Below, piece by piece: positions 7,421 to 15,005 of a stretch of DNA of 35,486 nt; the stretch's first letter is position 1; each line of letters opens with the position of its first letter. Made by a program: the position numbers and the translations under genes. Under the pieces are notes generated by a model. That model did not search any database. It was not told where the DNA came from and saw nothing but the letters and a program-made list of their open reading frames with translations. Source of the DNA: UBA6215 sp964484255 (GTDB lineage: Bacteria > Omnitrophota > Gorgyraeia > Pluralincolimonadales > Pluralincolimonadaceae); the NCBI GenBank assembly GCA_964484255.1, contig CAZAEH010000013.1, positions 1 to 35,486 on the forward strand, in the 5' to 3' direction.

Positions 7421-9058
7421 ATGCTTCTTGATCCCGCTACCGGGAACAGTTTCTTCGGAAGGCATGATATACTCTCTCTTCTCAAGAAGAGAGCGGATGG
7501 ATTGCGTTCCGGGTACCGGCAGAACGTGTGCATAATAGGTCCTTCGCATTGCGGCAAGACCTCACTTGCCTATCGTTTTATCACTTCCCTGGATCATAAA
7601 AGCCTGGTGCCTGTTTATGTAGAGGCAAAGGATAAGGGTCTTGGAGAGTTCATAGAGAAATTCACATCTACGCTGGTCTTTAAGTACCAGGAACATATCG
7701 ATAAGATGCCCAGGACCGTAAAGGCCGTCAAACTTGCCGAATCCTTCATGAAGTCGGGCAAAAGCGGTAAAGCTTTCCGCGCGGTGTTGGAGATACCCGC
7801 TGTCGCCTACTCCGAGGCCGGCCTTAAACCGATAGTCATACTTGACGAATTTGACCGGCTTGGGACCTTTGGCATCGAAGATGTCTTTGCGGAACTCGGG
7901 AAGTTCATAATGGTCCAGAAAGATACAATGTATATAGTTACCTCCTCGCGCATAAAACAGGCAAGGGATATCCTTTCGCAGAAGCTTTCCCTGCTTTTCG
8001 GGAACTTCGAGGTCTGCGAGCTCGGGACTTTTGACGAGAAGGAAGCCTGCGGTTTTATAGATTCAAGGTTGGATCGTGGCGGCTTACCGCCTGAATTGAG
8101 GGAGTTCATAGCGGTTTTTACCGGCGGCCATCCGTTTTACATGGATTCCATATTGGTTAATTTGGAGAAGTATAATTCCGACCCTTCAGATGCCTGCTTT
8201 AAAGACAAACTTCTGGACACCTTTACCGGGATACTTTTCGATTCAAAGGGTATATTAAACCAGCATTTTTGTTCGGTCATAACCGAGCTTGAAAAGGCGG
8301 ACAGGCGGTTTACTTCGGTGCTGTTGGCTTTGTCGGCGGGTGCCAGAAAACATGTTGAAATATCTTCCGAGTCGCGTATAAGCGGAAAAGAGGCGGCTGC
8401 TTTGCTGGAGACCCTGATGGATCTGGGAAGGGTATCGAAGCACGGGGCCTATTACCTGATAAGGGATAAGGTATTCGGATTCTGGCTGAAGAACGTTTAC
8501 CAGAGCAAGGAATATCTTTTTGATGCCGGATATGAACCGAAAATATCCAGGTTCAGGGATTCCGTATCGGGTTCCATAGATTCTTTCGCGGGCGAATGCC
8601 GTAACCCGAAAATAAAGGTAGTCGCGGAATTATTTATGTCTTTTAAGGGTGACCTGATAGAGATTTCTGACAAGTCCTTGAGGATCCCTCCGTTCAAATC
8701 ATACAGGATAAATGACTCGGGTACGGACAGGGTGGGCTATATAACGTTGTCTGACGGGAAATCGGATTGGATAGTGCTTTTCGGTTCCGCGTTCCTTGGG
8801 GATGCCGATATCATAGATTACCTTGGTTATTGCAAAAAGGCCAAAAGCACGCTTAAGCGCAAGATAATACTCACGGCTTCCGGGGTAGGCGTAAATGCCA
8901 GGCTTATAGCTAAAGATGCAAAGTGCCTGATATGGGGCTCGAACGAGTTCAATACCCTGGCAGACATAGCAGGCAAACAGAGGATACTGTTGCCGGTATC
9001 CGGCGAAGAAAAGGCCGAGGCCGCTCTCTCCGACATAATAGGGCTGGAGACTGCCTGA
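7421..9058 (+). CDS. P-loop ATPase of the archaeal-ATPase-like (STAND/AAA) type
   Basis: A 545-residue protein starting three bases after the NlpD-like gene. The Walker A motif GPSHCGKTS lies at 40-48 and Walker B VILDEFDRL at about 139-146, followed by a sensor-like TSS (about 180). The middle (about 250-370) looks helical, in the place of a winged-helix module. The C-terminal part (about 400-540) has alternating strands ending in LTASGVGVNARL and CLIWGSN, reminiscent of the nuclease-like tails of the PF01637-type ATPases, but I cannot show catalytic residues. Function is unknown; such ATPases often act as regulators or DNA-linked switches. Codon use and spacing resemble its neighbours, so recent transfer is not indicated. 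The stop overlaps the next start (TGATG). Confidence 0.75.
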   Translation: MLLDPATGNSFFGRHDILSLLKKRADGLRSGYRQNVCIIGPSHCGKTSLAYRFITSLDHKSLVPVYVEAKDKGLGEFIEKFTSTLVFKYQEHIDKMPRTVKAVKLAESFMKSGKSGKAFRAVLEIPAVAYSEAGLKPIVILDEFDRLGTFGIEDVFAELGKFIMVQKDTMYIVTSSRIKQARDILSQKLSLLFGNFEVCELGTFDEKEACGFIDSRLDRGGLPPELREFIAVFTGGHPFYMDSILVNLEKYNSDPSDACFKDKLLDTFTGILFDSKGILNQHFCSVITELEKADRRFTSVLLALSAGARKHVEISSESRISGKEAAALLETLMDLGRVSKHGAYYLIRDKVFGFWLKNVYQSKEYLFDAGYEPKISRFRDSVSGSIDSFAGECRNPKIKVVAELFMSFKGDLIEISDKSLRIPPFKSYRINDSGTDRVGYITLSDGKSDWIVLFGSAFLGDADIIDYLGYCKKAKSTLKRKIILTASGVGVNARLIAKDAKCLIWGSNEFNTLADIAGKQRILLPVSGEEKAEAALSDIIGLETA

Positions 9059-9543
9059 TGAGGATACTGGTCCTATCCGATACGCATGTTCCAAGGATGG
9101 CCAGGGATATCCCCAAGAAGGTATACGAAGAAGCCGGCAAGTGTGACCTCATATTACATGCCGGAGATTTCACGGAAGTTTCGCTTTATAAGAAACTGCA
9201 GAAAATTAACAAGATAGTGGCTGTATGCGGGAATATGGATTCAAAGGAACTTTCCATACTGCTGAAGCCTAAGGAGATAGTGGAAGTAAAAGGTTTCAGG
9301 ATAGGGCTTACCCATGGTTGGGGCTCTCCCGAAGGATTGGTCGAGAGGGTCTACGAGGATTTTAAGAAGGACAAGGTGGACTGCATCGTTTTCGGCCATT
9401 CGCACCATTCCTTTAACGATGTTTACAAGAAGGTGTTTTTCCTGAATCCGGGCAGCACTACGGATAAGATTTTTGCCAAGTTCAACTCTTACGGTGTCAT
9501 TACCATCTCAGGGAAACTGGAAACCGAACTCGTAAAGATATAG
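9058..9543 (+). CDS. YfcE/MJ0936-type metallophosphoesterase
   Basis: A 161-residue calcineurin-like phosphoesterase. The ATG at 9058 overlaps the preceding stop and begins at the first metal-binding strand MRILVLSDTHV (Asp8, His10). Further metal ligands appear in HAGDF, VCGNMD, LTHGWG and FGHSHHS, in the standard order. The family hydrolyses phosphodiesters with two metal ions in the cytoplasm; the natural substrate of most members is unknown. The size matches the YfcE group. It is followed after 13 bases by the HIT gene. Confidence 0.9.
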   Translation: MRILVLSDTHVPRMARDIPKKVYEEAGKCDLILHAGDFTEVSLYKKLQKINKIVAVCGNMDSKELSILLKPKEIVEVKGFRIGLTHGWGSPEGLVERVYEDFKKDKVDCIVFGHSHHSFNDVYKKVFFLNPGSTTDKIFAKFNSYGVITISGKLETELVKI

Positions 9544-9556
9544 ACGGAGGATCTGC

Positions 9557-10045
9557 ATGGACAGGCTTTGGGCCCCCTGGAGGACGGAATACATTTCGAA
9601 GGTCCATTCGACAAAAGGCTGCATATTCTGCTCAAAACCCAAGCAGAAGGATGACAAGAAAAGCCGGATAATAGAGCGCACCAGCCATTCGTTTTCGATT
9701 CTGAACATATATCCTTACAATAACGGCCATATCATGGTCGTGCCCTTCAGGCATGTCGATAGTCTTGCCAAACTTTCGGAGGAGGAACTGATAGACCTTA
9801 TGGGCCTCCTCAACAGGACACAGGACCTGCTGAGTAAGGTTTTAAAACCTGACGGGTTCAATATCGGGATTAACATGGGAAGGGCTGCGGGTGCAGGCGT
9901 CAAGGGGCATATCCATATCCACGTAGTCCCCAGATGGGTGGGGGACGTCAATTTCATGCCCGCGTTCACCTCGACAAAAGTGATATCCCAATCGCTCGAT
10001 TCCCTTTACAAATTGATGAAAAAATGTTCACGCGGGAAAAGATAG
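9557..10045 (+). CDS. HIT-family nucleotide hydrolase/phosphorylase (Ap4A phosphorylase type)
   Basis: A 162-residue histidine-triad protein. The catalytic triad GHIHIHVVPRW is at 117-127 (His118, His120, His122). The N-terminal MDRLWAPWRTEYI and the CIFC pair (22-25) are typical of the bacterial Ap4A phosphorylase-like branch represented by Rv2613c, where the cysteines may bind zinc. Substrates are likely dinucleoside polyphosphates; this is inferred. A good ribosome site (GGAGG) lies before the start. The end overlaps the dNTPase gene by 22 bases in another frame. Confidence 0.93.
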   Translation: MDRLWAPWRTEYISKVHSTKGCIFCSKPKQKDDKKSRIIERTSHSFSILNIYPYNNGHIMVVPFRHVDSLAKLSEEELIDLMGLLNRTQDLLSKVLKPDGFNIGINMGRAAGAGVKGHIHIHVVPRWVGDVNFMPAFTSTKVISQSLDSLYKLMKKCSRGKR

Positions 10046-11181
10046 AAGAGATAGAAGTCTCTACGCTGGCGCCGTACGCGATGAAGTCCCGCGATTCCAG
10101 GGGCAGGGTCCATAACGAGCCGGAACATCCCTACAGGACCTGCTACCAGAGGGACAGGGACAGGATAATACACTCGACGGCTTTCAGAAGGCTTGAATAT
10201 AAGACCCAGGTTTTTGTCAACCACGAAGGGGATTATTACCGCACAAGGCTCACCCATACCCTTGAGGTGGCGCAGATCGCGGTCTCGATCGCCCGCGCCA
10301 CCGGGCTCAATCCCGATCTGACCGAGGCCATAGCCCTTGCACATGATATAGGCCATCCGCCCTTCGGGCATTCAGGGGAGCAGGAACTGCATGAGCTGAT
10401 GAAGGATCACGGGGGCTTCGATCATAATATCCAGGGCCTTAGGGTAGTTGATGTCCTGGAAGAGAGGTATCCGGCTTTTCCGGGCCTCAACCTTAGCTGG
10501 GAGGTCAGGGAAGGCATAAACAAGCATTCGACCCCATATGATGACCCAAGGGGCCTGGTTGAGCTGGATCCGGGAAAATCGCCTACGCTTGAGGCCCAGA
10601 TAGTCAACCTCGCCGATGAAATAGCCTATGATAACCACGACCTCGATGACGGATTGACCTCCGGCCTGATAAAAGAGGAAGACCTGCGGTCCTTGCCTTT
10701 ATGGGAAAGGGCCCATGAGGCGGTTGAGAAGACCAGTCCCGGCGTCAAAGACCAGGTAAGGCGGTACCAGATAATCCGTTCCCTTATAAATACCGAAGTC
10801 ACCGATCTCATCTCCGAGTCAGAGGCGAGGATAAGGCATTTCGGTTTGGGATCGTCGGAGGATGCAAGGGGGTCCAGGGAAAGGATAATAACCTTTTCCG
10901 GCAGGTTGTTAGATGAGAGGAAACCCCTTAAAAAGTTCCTTTATGACAACCTTTACATGAACCACAGGGTAATCAAAATGGCAGATAAGTCCCGCCGTTT
11001 CCTCCGGCAATTGTTCGACGCATATATATCCAATACGGAACAGCTTCCCCCAACGAGCAGGAAACGCCTGGGATGCGATGAACCGCAGAGGGTAGTATGT
11101 GATTACGTTGCGGGCATGACAGACAGGTACGCCCTCGATGAATATATAAAACTCTTCAATCCCTATGAGAGGTCCCAATGA
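10024..11181 (+). CDS. dgt: Deoxyguanosinetriphosphate triphosphohydrolase-like HD protein
   Basis: A 385-residue HD-domain protein that belongs to the short dNTPase branch; the E. coli enzyme is about 505 residues. Metal ligands are His78 in RLTHTLE, His107-Asp108 in LAHDIGHPPFGHSGE and the later Asp in LADEIAYDNHDLDD. The N-terminal YRTCYQRDRDRIIHSTAFRR is diagnostic. The family splits dNTPs into nucleoside and triphosphate. The ATG at 10024 is chosen because the family N-terminus (REKIEEIE...LAPYA) begins here, although it overlaps the HIT gene. Its stop overlaps the next ATG (ATGA). Being of the short type, dGTP specificity is not assured. Confidence 0.93.
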   Translation: MFTREKIEEIEVSTLAPYAMKSRDSRGRVHNEPEHPYRTCYQRDRDRIIHSTAFRRLEYKTQVFVNHEGDYYRTRLTHTLEVAQIAVSIARATGLNPDLTEAIALAHDIGHPPFGHSGEQELHELMKDHGGFDHNIQGLRVVDVLEERYPAFPGLNLSWEVREGINKHSTPYDDPRGLVELDPGKSPTLEAQIVNLADEIAYDNHDLDDGLTSGLIKEEDLRSLPLWERAHEAVEKTSPGVKDQVRRYQIIRSLINTEVTDLISESEARIRHFGLGSSEDARGSRERIITFSGRLLDERKPLKKFLYDNLYMNHRVIKMADKSRRFLRQLFDAYISNTEQLPPTSRKRLGCDEPQRVVCDYVAGMTDRYALDEYIKLFNPYERSQ

Positions 11182-11888
11182 AAGGCCGCGTATTTTACAT
11201 ACTGCTTATAGTAGCTGCGCTGGTAGTCGTGGCTTATTCGCCGCTTACTTCCTACCTTCTGAAGGATTACATAACTTATAAGCTCGAAAAGGCCTTGGAT
11301 ATGGATATAGTCTTCGGAAAAGTCAGTATTAAACCGCCTGCCCAATTAAGGGTTTCCGAGATTAAGGTGATGGATAAATCCGGCCTTGCGCTGAGTTCGG
11401 AAAGGGCCTACCTGCAGTTCGATCTTGCTTCCCTGTTCAAGGCGAAACTGATGCTCCACTGTGATTTCCAGAACGTGGCCATCAAGTCAGGTCTCGGGAG
11501 GTCCATCGATAAACTACTTGGTCCGTTTGGCATACCTGCCCAACCGTCATATAAGTTCGACGGGATAACCGGGATCGTTACGGTCCAAAGGGGAAGCCTG
11601 CGTATATCGGGCCTTGAGGGCCTCGGACGGGATTTCAGGTTCAAAGGGGATTTTGCGATGGAGAACACGGGCGATGTCGATTATAACCTGGAGTTCGATA
11701 TTAATAAGATGGTCGTTGGAGACGGTGATGCCGCGCAGAAGCTTCTTGTAACGGACGAGGATGGCGACGGATGGTATAATATCAAACTTTCCCTGAAGGG
11801 GGACCCCCATAATCCTTCCAGCGTATATTTTTCGACGGGCGGCATAAAACTGGAAGTAAAACCCAATGATGCCGCGCCCAAAAATTGA
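11178..11888 (+). CDS. AsmA-like single-pass envelope protein
   Basis: This 236-residue protein has one N-terminal membrane segment (about residues 6-25) and then a beta-rich domain, beginning YKLEKALDMDIVFGKVSIKP and VSEIKVMDKSGLALSSERAYL. That is the pattern at the start of AsmA/TamB-family proteins, which sit in the inner membrane and extend into the periplasm. The large repeat region of full AsmA is absent, so it is a short variant. Type II secretion GspN-like proteins share this look. It is translationally coupled to dgt by ATGA. A second short protein of similar design occurs at 30760. Confidence 0.62.
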   Translation: MKGRVFYILLIVAALVVVAYSPLTSYLLKDYITYKLEKALDMDIVFGKVSIKPPAQLRVSEIKVMDKSGLALSSERAYLQFDLASLFKAKLMLHCDFQNVAIKSGLGRSIDKLLGPFGIPAQPSYKFDGITGIVTVQRGSLRISGLEGLGRDFRFKGDFAMENTGDVDYNLEFDINKMVVGDGDAAQKLLVTDEDGDGWYNIKLSLKGDPHNPSSVYFSTGGIKLEVKPNDAAPKN

Positions 11889-11917
11889 TTGCATTGGAGC
11901 TTTTCTTATGATAAAAT
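11889..11917 (+). promoter_or_regulatory. Sigma70-type promoter for the SPOR gene
   Basis: TTGCAT (11889-11894) and TAAAAT (11912-11917) are 17 bases apart, predicting a start near 11924. That leaves a leader of about 15 bases holding CGGAG before the ATG at 11939. The overlapping alternative TTGATT (11885-11890) with TATGAT (11907-11912) is also plausible. Confidence 0.6.
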
Positions 11918-11938
11918 TTATATTCTTCGGAGTATATA

Positions 11939-12526
11939 ATGCCGCCTATTAATACCCAGAAGCAACAACAGGAGCTTTTTGACGAGTTTGTTGTGGTCAA
12001 AAAGACAAGAGGGAGATTTTTCGGCGTACTGAACAAGTTCAATAAGCCGTTGTTCCCTCAGCACAGGCTTAATATTTCCGTCTCCTACGAAGTCCTTATA
12101 ATAGTGCTTATAGGAGCCGTGCTCGCGGTCAGCGTGGTCTTTTCCCTGGGTGTAGAGAGGGGCAGGAACCTTTCAGGCAAGGATATAGCTATCGAAGAGA
12201 TTGAAACTCCCGCAACGGTAGAACCCGTTTCGGTCCAGGTAGCGGAAGCTCCTGAGCCTGCGACTCAAGCGGCGCCGGTCAATGTAGAACCGCCAAAACC
12301 GGCAGCGGAGAAGCCTTATACCATACAGGTCGCTTCATATAAGGCGAAGGATATGGCCGATAAGGAATTATCCAGGTTAAGATCTGCAGGATACAGCGCC
12401 GAGGTCATCAAAAAAGGCAATTATTTTATATTATGCGTCGGTTCGTTTGAAAGCAAGGATTCGGCGAAAAAAGTGCTTTCCGAGATGCAGAAGAAATACA
12501 AGGGTTGTTATACGAGAAAACGCTGA
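11939..12526 (+). CDS. SPOR-domain membrane protein
   Basis: A 195-residue bitopic protein. A cytoplasmic N-terminal 45 residues precede a membrane helix (about 48-70), then a Pro/Ala/Glu-rich periplasmic linker, then a C-terminal SPOR domain (about 123-190) containing YTIQVASYKAKDMADKELSR and YFILCVGSFESKDSAKKVLS. SPOR domains bind denuded septal peptidoglycan, so a role at the division site is expected. This fits the NlpD-like lipoprotein earlier in the region. It has its own promoter. A start at 11939 is set by CGGAG upstream. Confidence 0.85.
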   Translation: MPPINTQKQQQELFDEFVVVKKTRGRFFGVLNKFNKPLFPQHRLNISVSYEVLIIVLIGAVLAVSVVFSLGVERGRNLSGKDIAIEEIETPATVEPVSVQVAEAPEPATQAAPVNVEPPKPAAEKPYTIQVASYKAKDMADKELSRLRSAGYSAEVIKKGNYFILCVGSFESKDSAKKVLSEMQKKYKGCYTRKR

Positions 12527-12542
12527 AAAAAAGGAGAGTATG

Positions 12543-12815
12543 ATGTCGATACACCCGAGTTTGCGCCCTTCAAAAGGTAAGGGCCACAGGTCAGTATTCA
12601 AGAGGTTCGAGCGCATAAAGATGCTCGCCGAAAAAGATAAATGGAAAGAAGAGGAATCGGTATTCGGGCTTCCAAAGGTTAAATCGCTGAAGATCAAGGT
12701 CAAGAAGGAGAAGACCGAGGCCAAGGCTGCTGAAGGTGCTGCTGCAGGTGCCGCTCCTGCCGCTGCTCCCGCTGCCGCTGCTGCCGCGAAGAAGGATCAA
12801 CCCAAGGCTAAGTAA
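12543..12815 (+). CDS. Small basic protein of the Chlamydiae/Verrucomicrobia type with Ala/Lys-rich tail
   Basis: The 90-residue protein opens with MSIHPSLRPSKGKGHRSV, then FKRFERIKMLAEKDKWKEEE and SVFGLPKVK. This matches the short, strongly basic protein family (TIGR04137) reported from Chlamydiae and Verrucomicrobia, usually 50-60 residues long. Here about 30 extra residues follow, consisting of Lys, Ala, Pro and Glu and encoded by GCT/GCC-rich triplets (about 12720-12790). Two adjacent ATGs are possible (12540, 12543); the AGGAG at 12532-12536 fits 12543 better. Function is unknown; its charge suggests an RNA or ribosome partner. It is the most useful lineage marker in the window. Confidence 0.85.
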   Translation: MSIHPSLRPSKGKGHRSVFKRFERIKMLAEKDKWKEEESVFGLPKVKSLKIKVKKEKTEAKAAEGAAAGAAPAAAPAAAAAAKKDQPKAK

Positions 12816-12817
12816 GC

Positions 12818-13798
12818 ATGAGAACGGTTATAGATACCAGGCTATTCGTAATCACCTCGATATGCCTGGTTTTTGCTTTTTTTGCCCATGCTGCCGAAGA
12901 ACCTGCAACGGCGGAAAACTTTACGGGTCAGATATCGGGTGACAGGGTCAATGTACGGGCTTCGGCGGCCACCTCTTCAGAGATCCTTTGCCAGCTTAAG
13001 AAAGACGAAAGCGTTGCAGTTACGGGCAAGAAGGGCAAGTGGCTCATGATAGAACTGCCCTCGAAAGCGCCCGTTTACATCAATAAGGAAAATGTTACAA
13101 GCAGGGACGGCATAGGGACCGTATCGGCGAACAACGCCTTGCTGAGGACGGCTGCTACCGTGTCCTCTTCGGTAGTAGGCAAGCTGAACAAAGGTGCCAC
13201 GGTCAAGATATTAAAGGAGTACCTGGACTGGTATGAAATATCCGCGCCCAAGGGTTCTTACGGGTGGATCTACTCAGATTATGTAAAGAAAGAAGGGGAA
13301 CCCTGCATAAAGAAAGATACCTCCCTTTATGAAAATCTTTCGCAGCTGGAAGAGGACTATAAGAACGAGTTGAAGAAGCCCTTGAGGGAGATCGAGATTA
13401 AGTGGCTCTTAGACGAATATGCGAAATTTGCCGCTGAAAACAAAGATACCCCTGAAGGGCGGCAGGCTGCGTTGAAGGCAGAGGAGATAAAGCTCAAGAT
13501 CGCAGAGATAGAGCACCTTAAGGCCAAACAGGAATATGATGCGAAGATAAAGAACATATCCTCTCCCAGGCCGGGTGAAACACCCGTAGTCAGCGGGGTG
13601 CTTTTGAATGTCGGGAGGATATCAGGCCGGTTGAGCGGATATAAGATAGTAAAGGACGGAAAGTTCACCGGGTATGTCACCAGCCCCAAAGAAGACCTCG
13701 GCAGGTATGTAAACTTGCCCGTGAATATCTGGGGAGTAAAGAAGGATGTTAAAGGGACGGCGCTTTATGAGGCGGATGCCGTACAGATAATAGAATAA
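12818..13798 (+). CDS. Exported protein with two bacterial SH3 domains
   Basis: A 326-residue protein with a signal peptide (about 1-26, ending ...FFAHA). Two SH3b domains follow: one around 36-92 containing GDRVNVRASAATSSEILCQL and one around 98-155 containing NALLRTAATVSSSVVGKLNK and YGWIYSDYVKK. A charged helical stretch (about 165-245, rich in Lys/Glu) and a C-terminal beta-rich domain of unknown type complete it. SH3b domains bind cell wall or proteins, so a periplasmic wall-associated role is inferred. Its stop overlaps the next ATG (TAATG). Confidence 0.83.
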   Translation: MRTVIDTRLFVITSICLVFAFFAHAAEEPATAENFTGQISGDRVNVRASAATSSEILCQLKKDESVAVTGKKGKWLMIELPSKAPVYINKENVTSRDGIGTVSANNALLRTAATVSSSVVGKLNKGATVKILKEYLDWYEISAPKGSYGWIYSDYVKKEGEPCIKKDTSLYENLSQLEEDYKNELKKPLREIEIKWLLDEYAKFAAENKDTPEGRQAALKAEEIKLKIAEIEHLKAKQEYDAKIKNISSPRPGETPVVSGVLLNVGRISGRLSGYKIVKDGKFTGYVTSPKEDLGRYVNLPVNIWGVKKDVKGTALYEADAVQIIE

Positions 13799-14127
13799 TG
13801 GCAGAATACGTCAAATTTGAGGATTTTAAGAAGCTTAATATAAGGATCGCGAAGGTGCTTAAAGTGGAGGAGCACCCGAACGCCGATAAGTTGTATGTCC
13901 TTACGGTAACTACGGGTGAGGCCGAGAAAACGATAGTCGCCGGCATAAGGCAACATTACAAGCCGGAGGAGCTTACAGGCAAGTCGATCGTGATGATCGA
14001 TAACCTAGAGCCCGCGGTAATACGCGGTGTTGCTTCCAACGGGATGCTCCTTGCTACAAAGGACGGGCAGTCGTTGGCGATCCTGGTCCCCGAAAGGGAG
14101 ATAAAAATAGGCAGTCCTGTATCATGA
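13798..14127 (+). CDS. Stand-alone tRNA-binding OB-fold protein (MetG C-terminal domain type)
   Basis: A 109-residue protein containing only the EMAPII/Arc1p-like OB fold found at the C-terminus of methionyl-tRNA synthetase. Signatures are FEDFKKLNIRIAKVLKVEEH, PNADKLYVLTVTTGE, TIVAGIRQHY and GKSIVMIDNLEPAVIRGVAS followed by NGMLLA. It may serve as the separate beta subunit of MetRS or as a CsaA-like RNA/protein chaperone; the sequence cannot decide. The MetRS catalytic gene is not in this window. It overlaps both neighbours by one and four bases, so it is embedded in an operon with the SH3 protein and the site-2 protease. Confidence 0.9.
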   Translation: MAEYVKFEDFKKLNIRIAKVLKVEEHPNADKLYVLTVTTGEAEKTIVAGIRQHYKPEELTGKSIVMIDNLEPAVIRGVASNGMLLATKDGQSLAILVPEREIKIGSPVS

Positions 14128-14747
14128 TGAGCGGCAGTCTCGCTGGGGTGTTGATAAGCATACCGATCTTCCTCTTTGCCATGGTGATACACGAGGTGGC
14201 CCATGGTTGGGTGGCCTATAAGCTTGGAGACCCTACTGCGAAATTTTCCGGAAGGCTTACCCTGAACCCGATCTCTCATATAGATCCGTTCGGTACCATA
14301 TTGCTTCCGTTGATGCTGATATTGATGAACTCTCCGGTCGTAATAGGGTGGGCAAAACCCGTCCCGATCAATTTTATGGGATTGCGCGACCCTAAGAGCG
14401 GCATAATGAAAGTAGGCCTGGCAGGGCCTCTGGCAAATATAATCTTTGCTTTTATACTTGCTTCCATATTCAGGTTGCTGCCTTTATTGCATTCACCCCT
14501 GATCGCAGAGATATTTTTCACTTCAATACTGATAAACCTGGTGCTTGCGGCTTTCAATCTTATACCTATACCGCCGCTTGACGGTTCGAGGATATTGTTC
14601 GGGTTGCTGCCGCCCCATATGGCCATAAGGTATATGAGTATCGAACCCTACGGTTTTATAATACTTTTTGTTCTTATTTGGATGGGCCTCCTGAACAGGA
14701 TCGTAGTTCCTTTAGTTGCGATCCTTGCCAGGATAATAGGTGTATAA
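14124..14747 (+). CDS. Site-2 protease family (M50) membrane metalloprotease
   Basis: A 207-residue integral membrane protease with hydrophobic segments near 7-30, 55-70, 98-118, 127-148 and 175-200. Zinc ligands are in HEVAH (His23, Glu24, His27) and in PPLDGSR (Asp153). NPISHIDPFGT follows the first motif as in the compact M50 family. It lacks PDZ and CBS domains, so it belongs to the minimal family of unknown substrate, not to RseP. Two tandem ATGs (14124, 14127) are possible. The stop codon overlaps the -10-like TATAAT of the cold-shock gene (14743-14748). Confidence 0.93.
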   Translation: MMSGSLAGVLISIPIFLFAMVIHEVAHGWVAYKLGDPTAKFSGRLTLNPISHIDPFGTILLPLMLILMNSPVVIGWAKPVPINFMGLRDPKSGIMKVGLAGPLANIIFAFILASIFRLLPLLHSPLIAEIFFTSILINLVLAAFNLIPIPPLDGSRILFGLLPPHMAIRYMSIEPYGFIILFVLIWMGLLNRIVVPLVAILARIIGV

Positions 14748-14757
14748 TTAAGACAGG

Positions 14758-14767
14758 AAAGGAGGTG
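14758..14767 (+). promoter_or_regulatory. Near-perfect Shine-Dalgarno site of the cold-shock gene
   Basis: AAAGGAGGTG is a nearly complete complement of the 16S rRNA 3' end, ten bases before the ATG at 14778. It is the strongest ribosome site in the window and predicts very high expression. A TATAAT at 14743-14748 could be the -10 box, but no well-spaced -35 box was found. Confidence 0.8.
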
Positions 14768-14777
14768 AAAAAATAAA

Positions 14778-14990
14778 ATGGCTGAAGAGTTGACCGGAGT
14801 AGTCAAGTGGTTCTCTAACCAGAAGGGCTACGGCTTCATAACTCCTGATAACGGCGGAAAAGATGTTTTCGTCCACCACACAGCTATCACCGGGGAAGGG
14901 TACAAGACCCTTTCGGAGGGACAGAAAGTAAAGTTCCAGATAGCGCGCACCGAAAAAGGCGATCAGGCTTCGAACGTAGTTAAACTTTAA
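14778..14990 (+). CDS. csp: Cold-shock protein (CspA family)
   Basis: A 70-residue single cold-shock domain. The RNA-binding motifs KGYGFI (RNP1) and VFVHH (RNP2) are intact, and the start GVVKWFSNQKGYGF is typical. The family binds single-stranded RNA and DNA and melts RNA structure in the cytoplasm. The very strong ribosome site and short leader suggest abundant constitutive expression; the long cold-regulated 5' leader of E. coli cspA is absent. aroB follows after 15 bases. Confidence 0.97.
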   Translation: MAEELTGVVKWFSNQKGYGFITPDNGGKDVFVHHTAITGEGYKTLSEGQKVKFQIARTEKGDQASNVVKL

Positions 14991-15005
14991 CCCCAAGGTG
15001 ATATC

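Noticed and set aside
8923..9057. N-terminal extension of the metallophosphoesterase
   Set aside because: It is basic, without family similarity and lies wholly within the ATPase gene; the fold starts at 9058.
9934..10023. N-terminal extension of the dNTPase into the HIT gene
   Set aside because: The frame is the shadow of the HIT gene; the family N-terminus begins at 10024.
12720..12790. GCT/GCC-rich tract as a microsatellite or CRISPR-like repeat
   Set aside because: It encodes the in-frame Ala/Pro/Lys tail of the small basic protein; units vary and there are no spacers.
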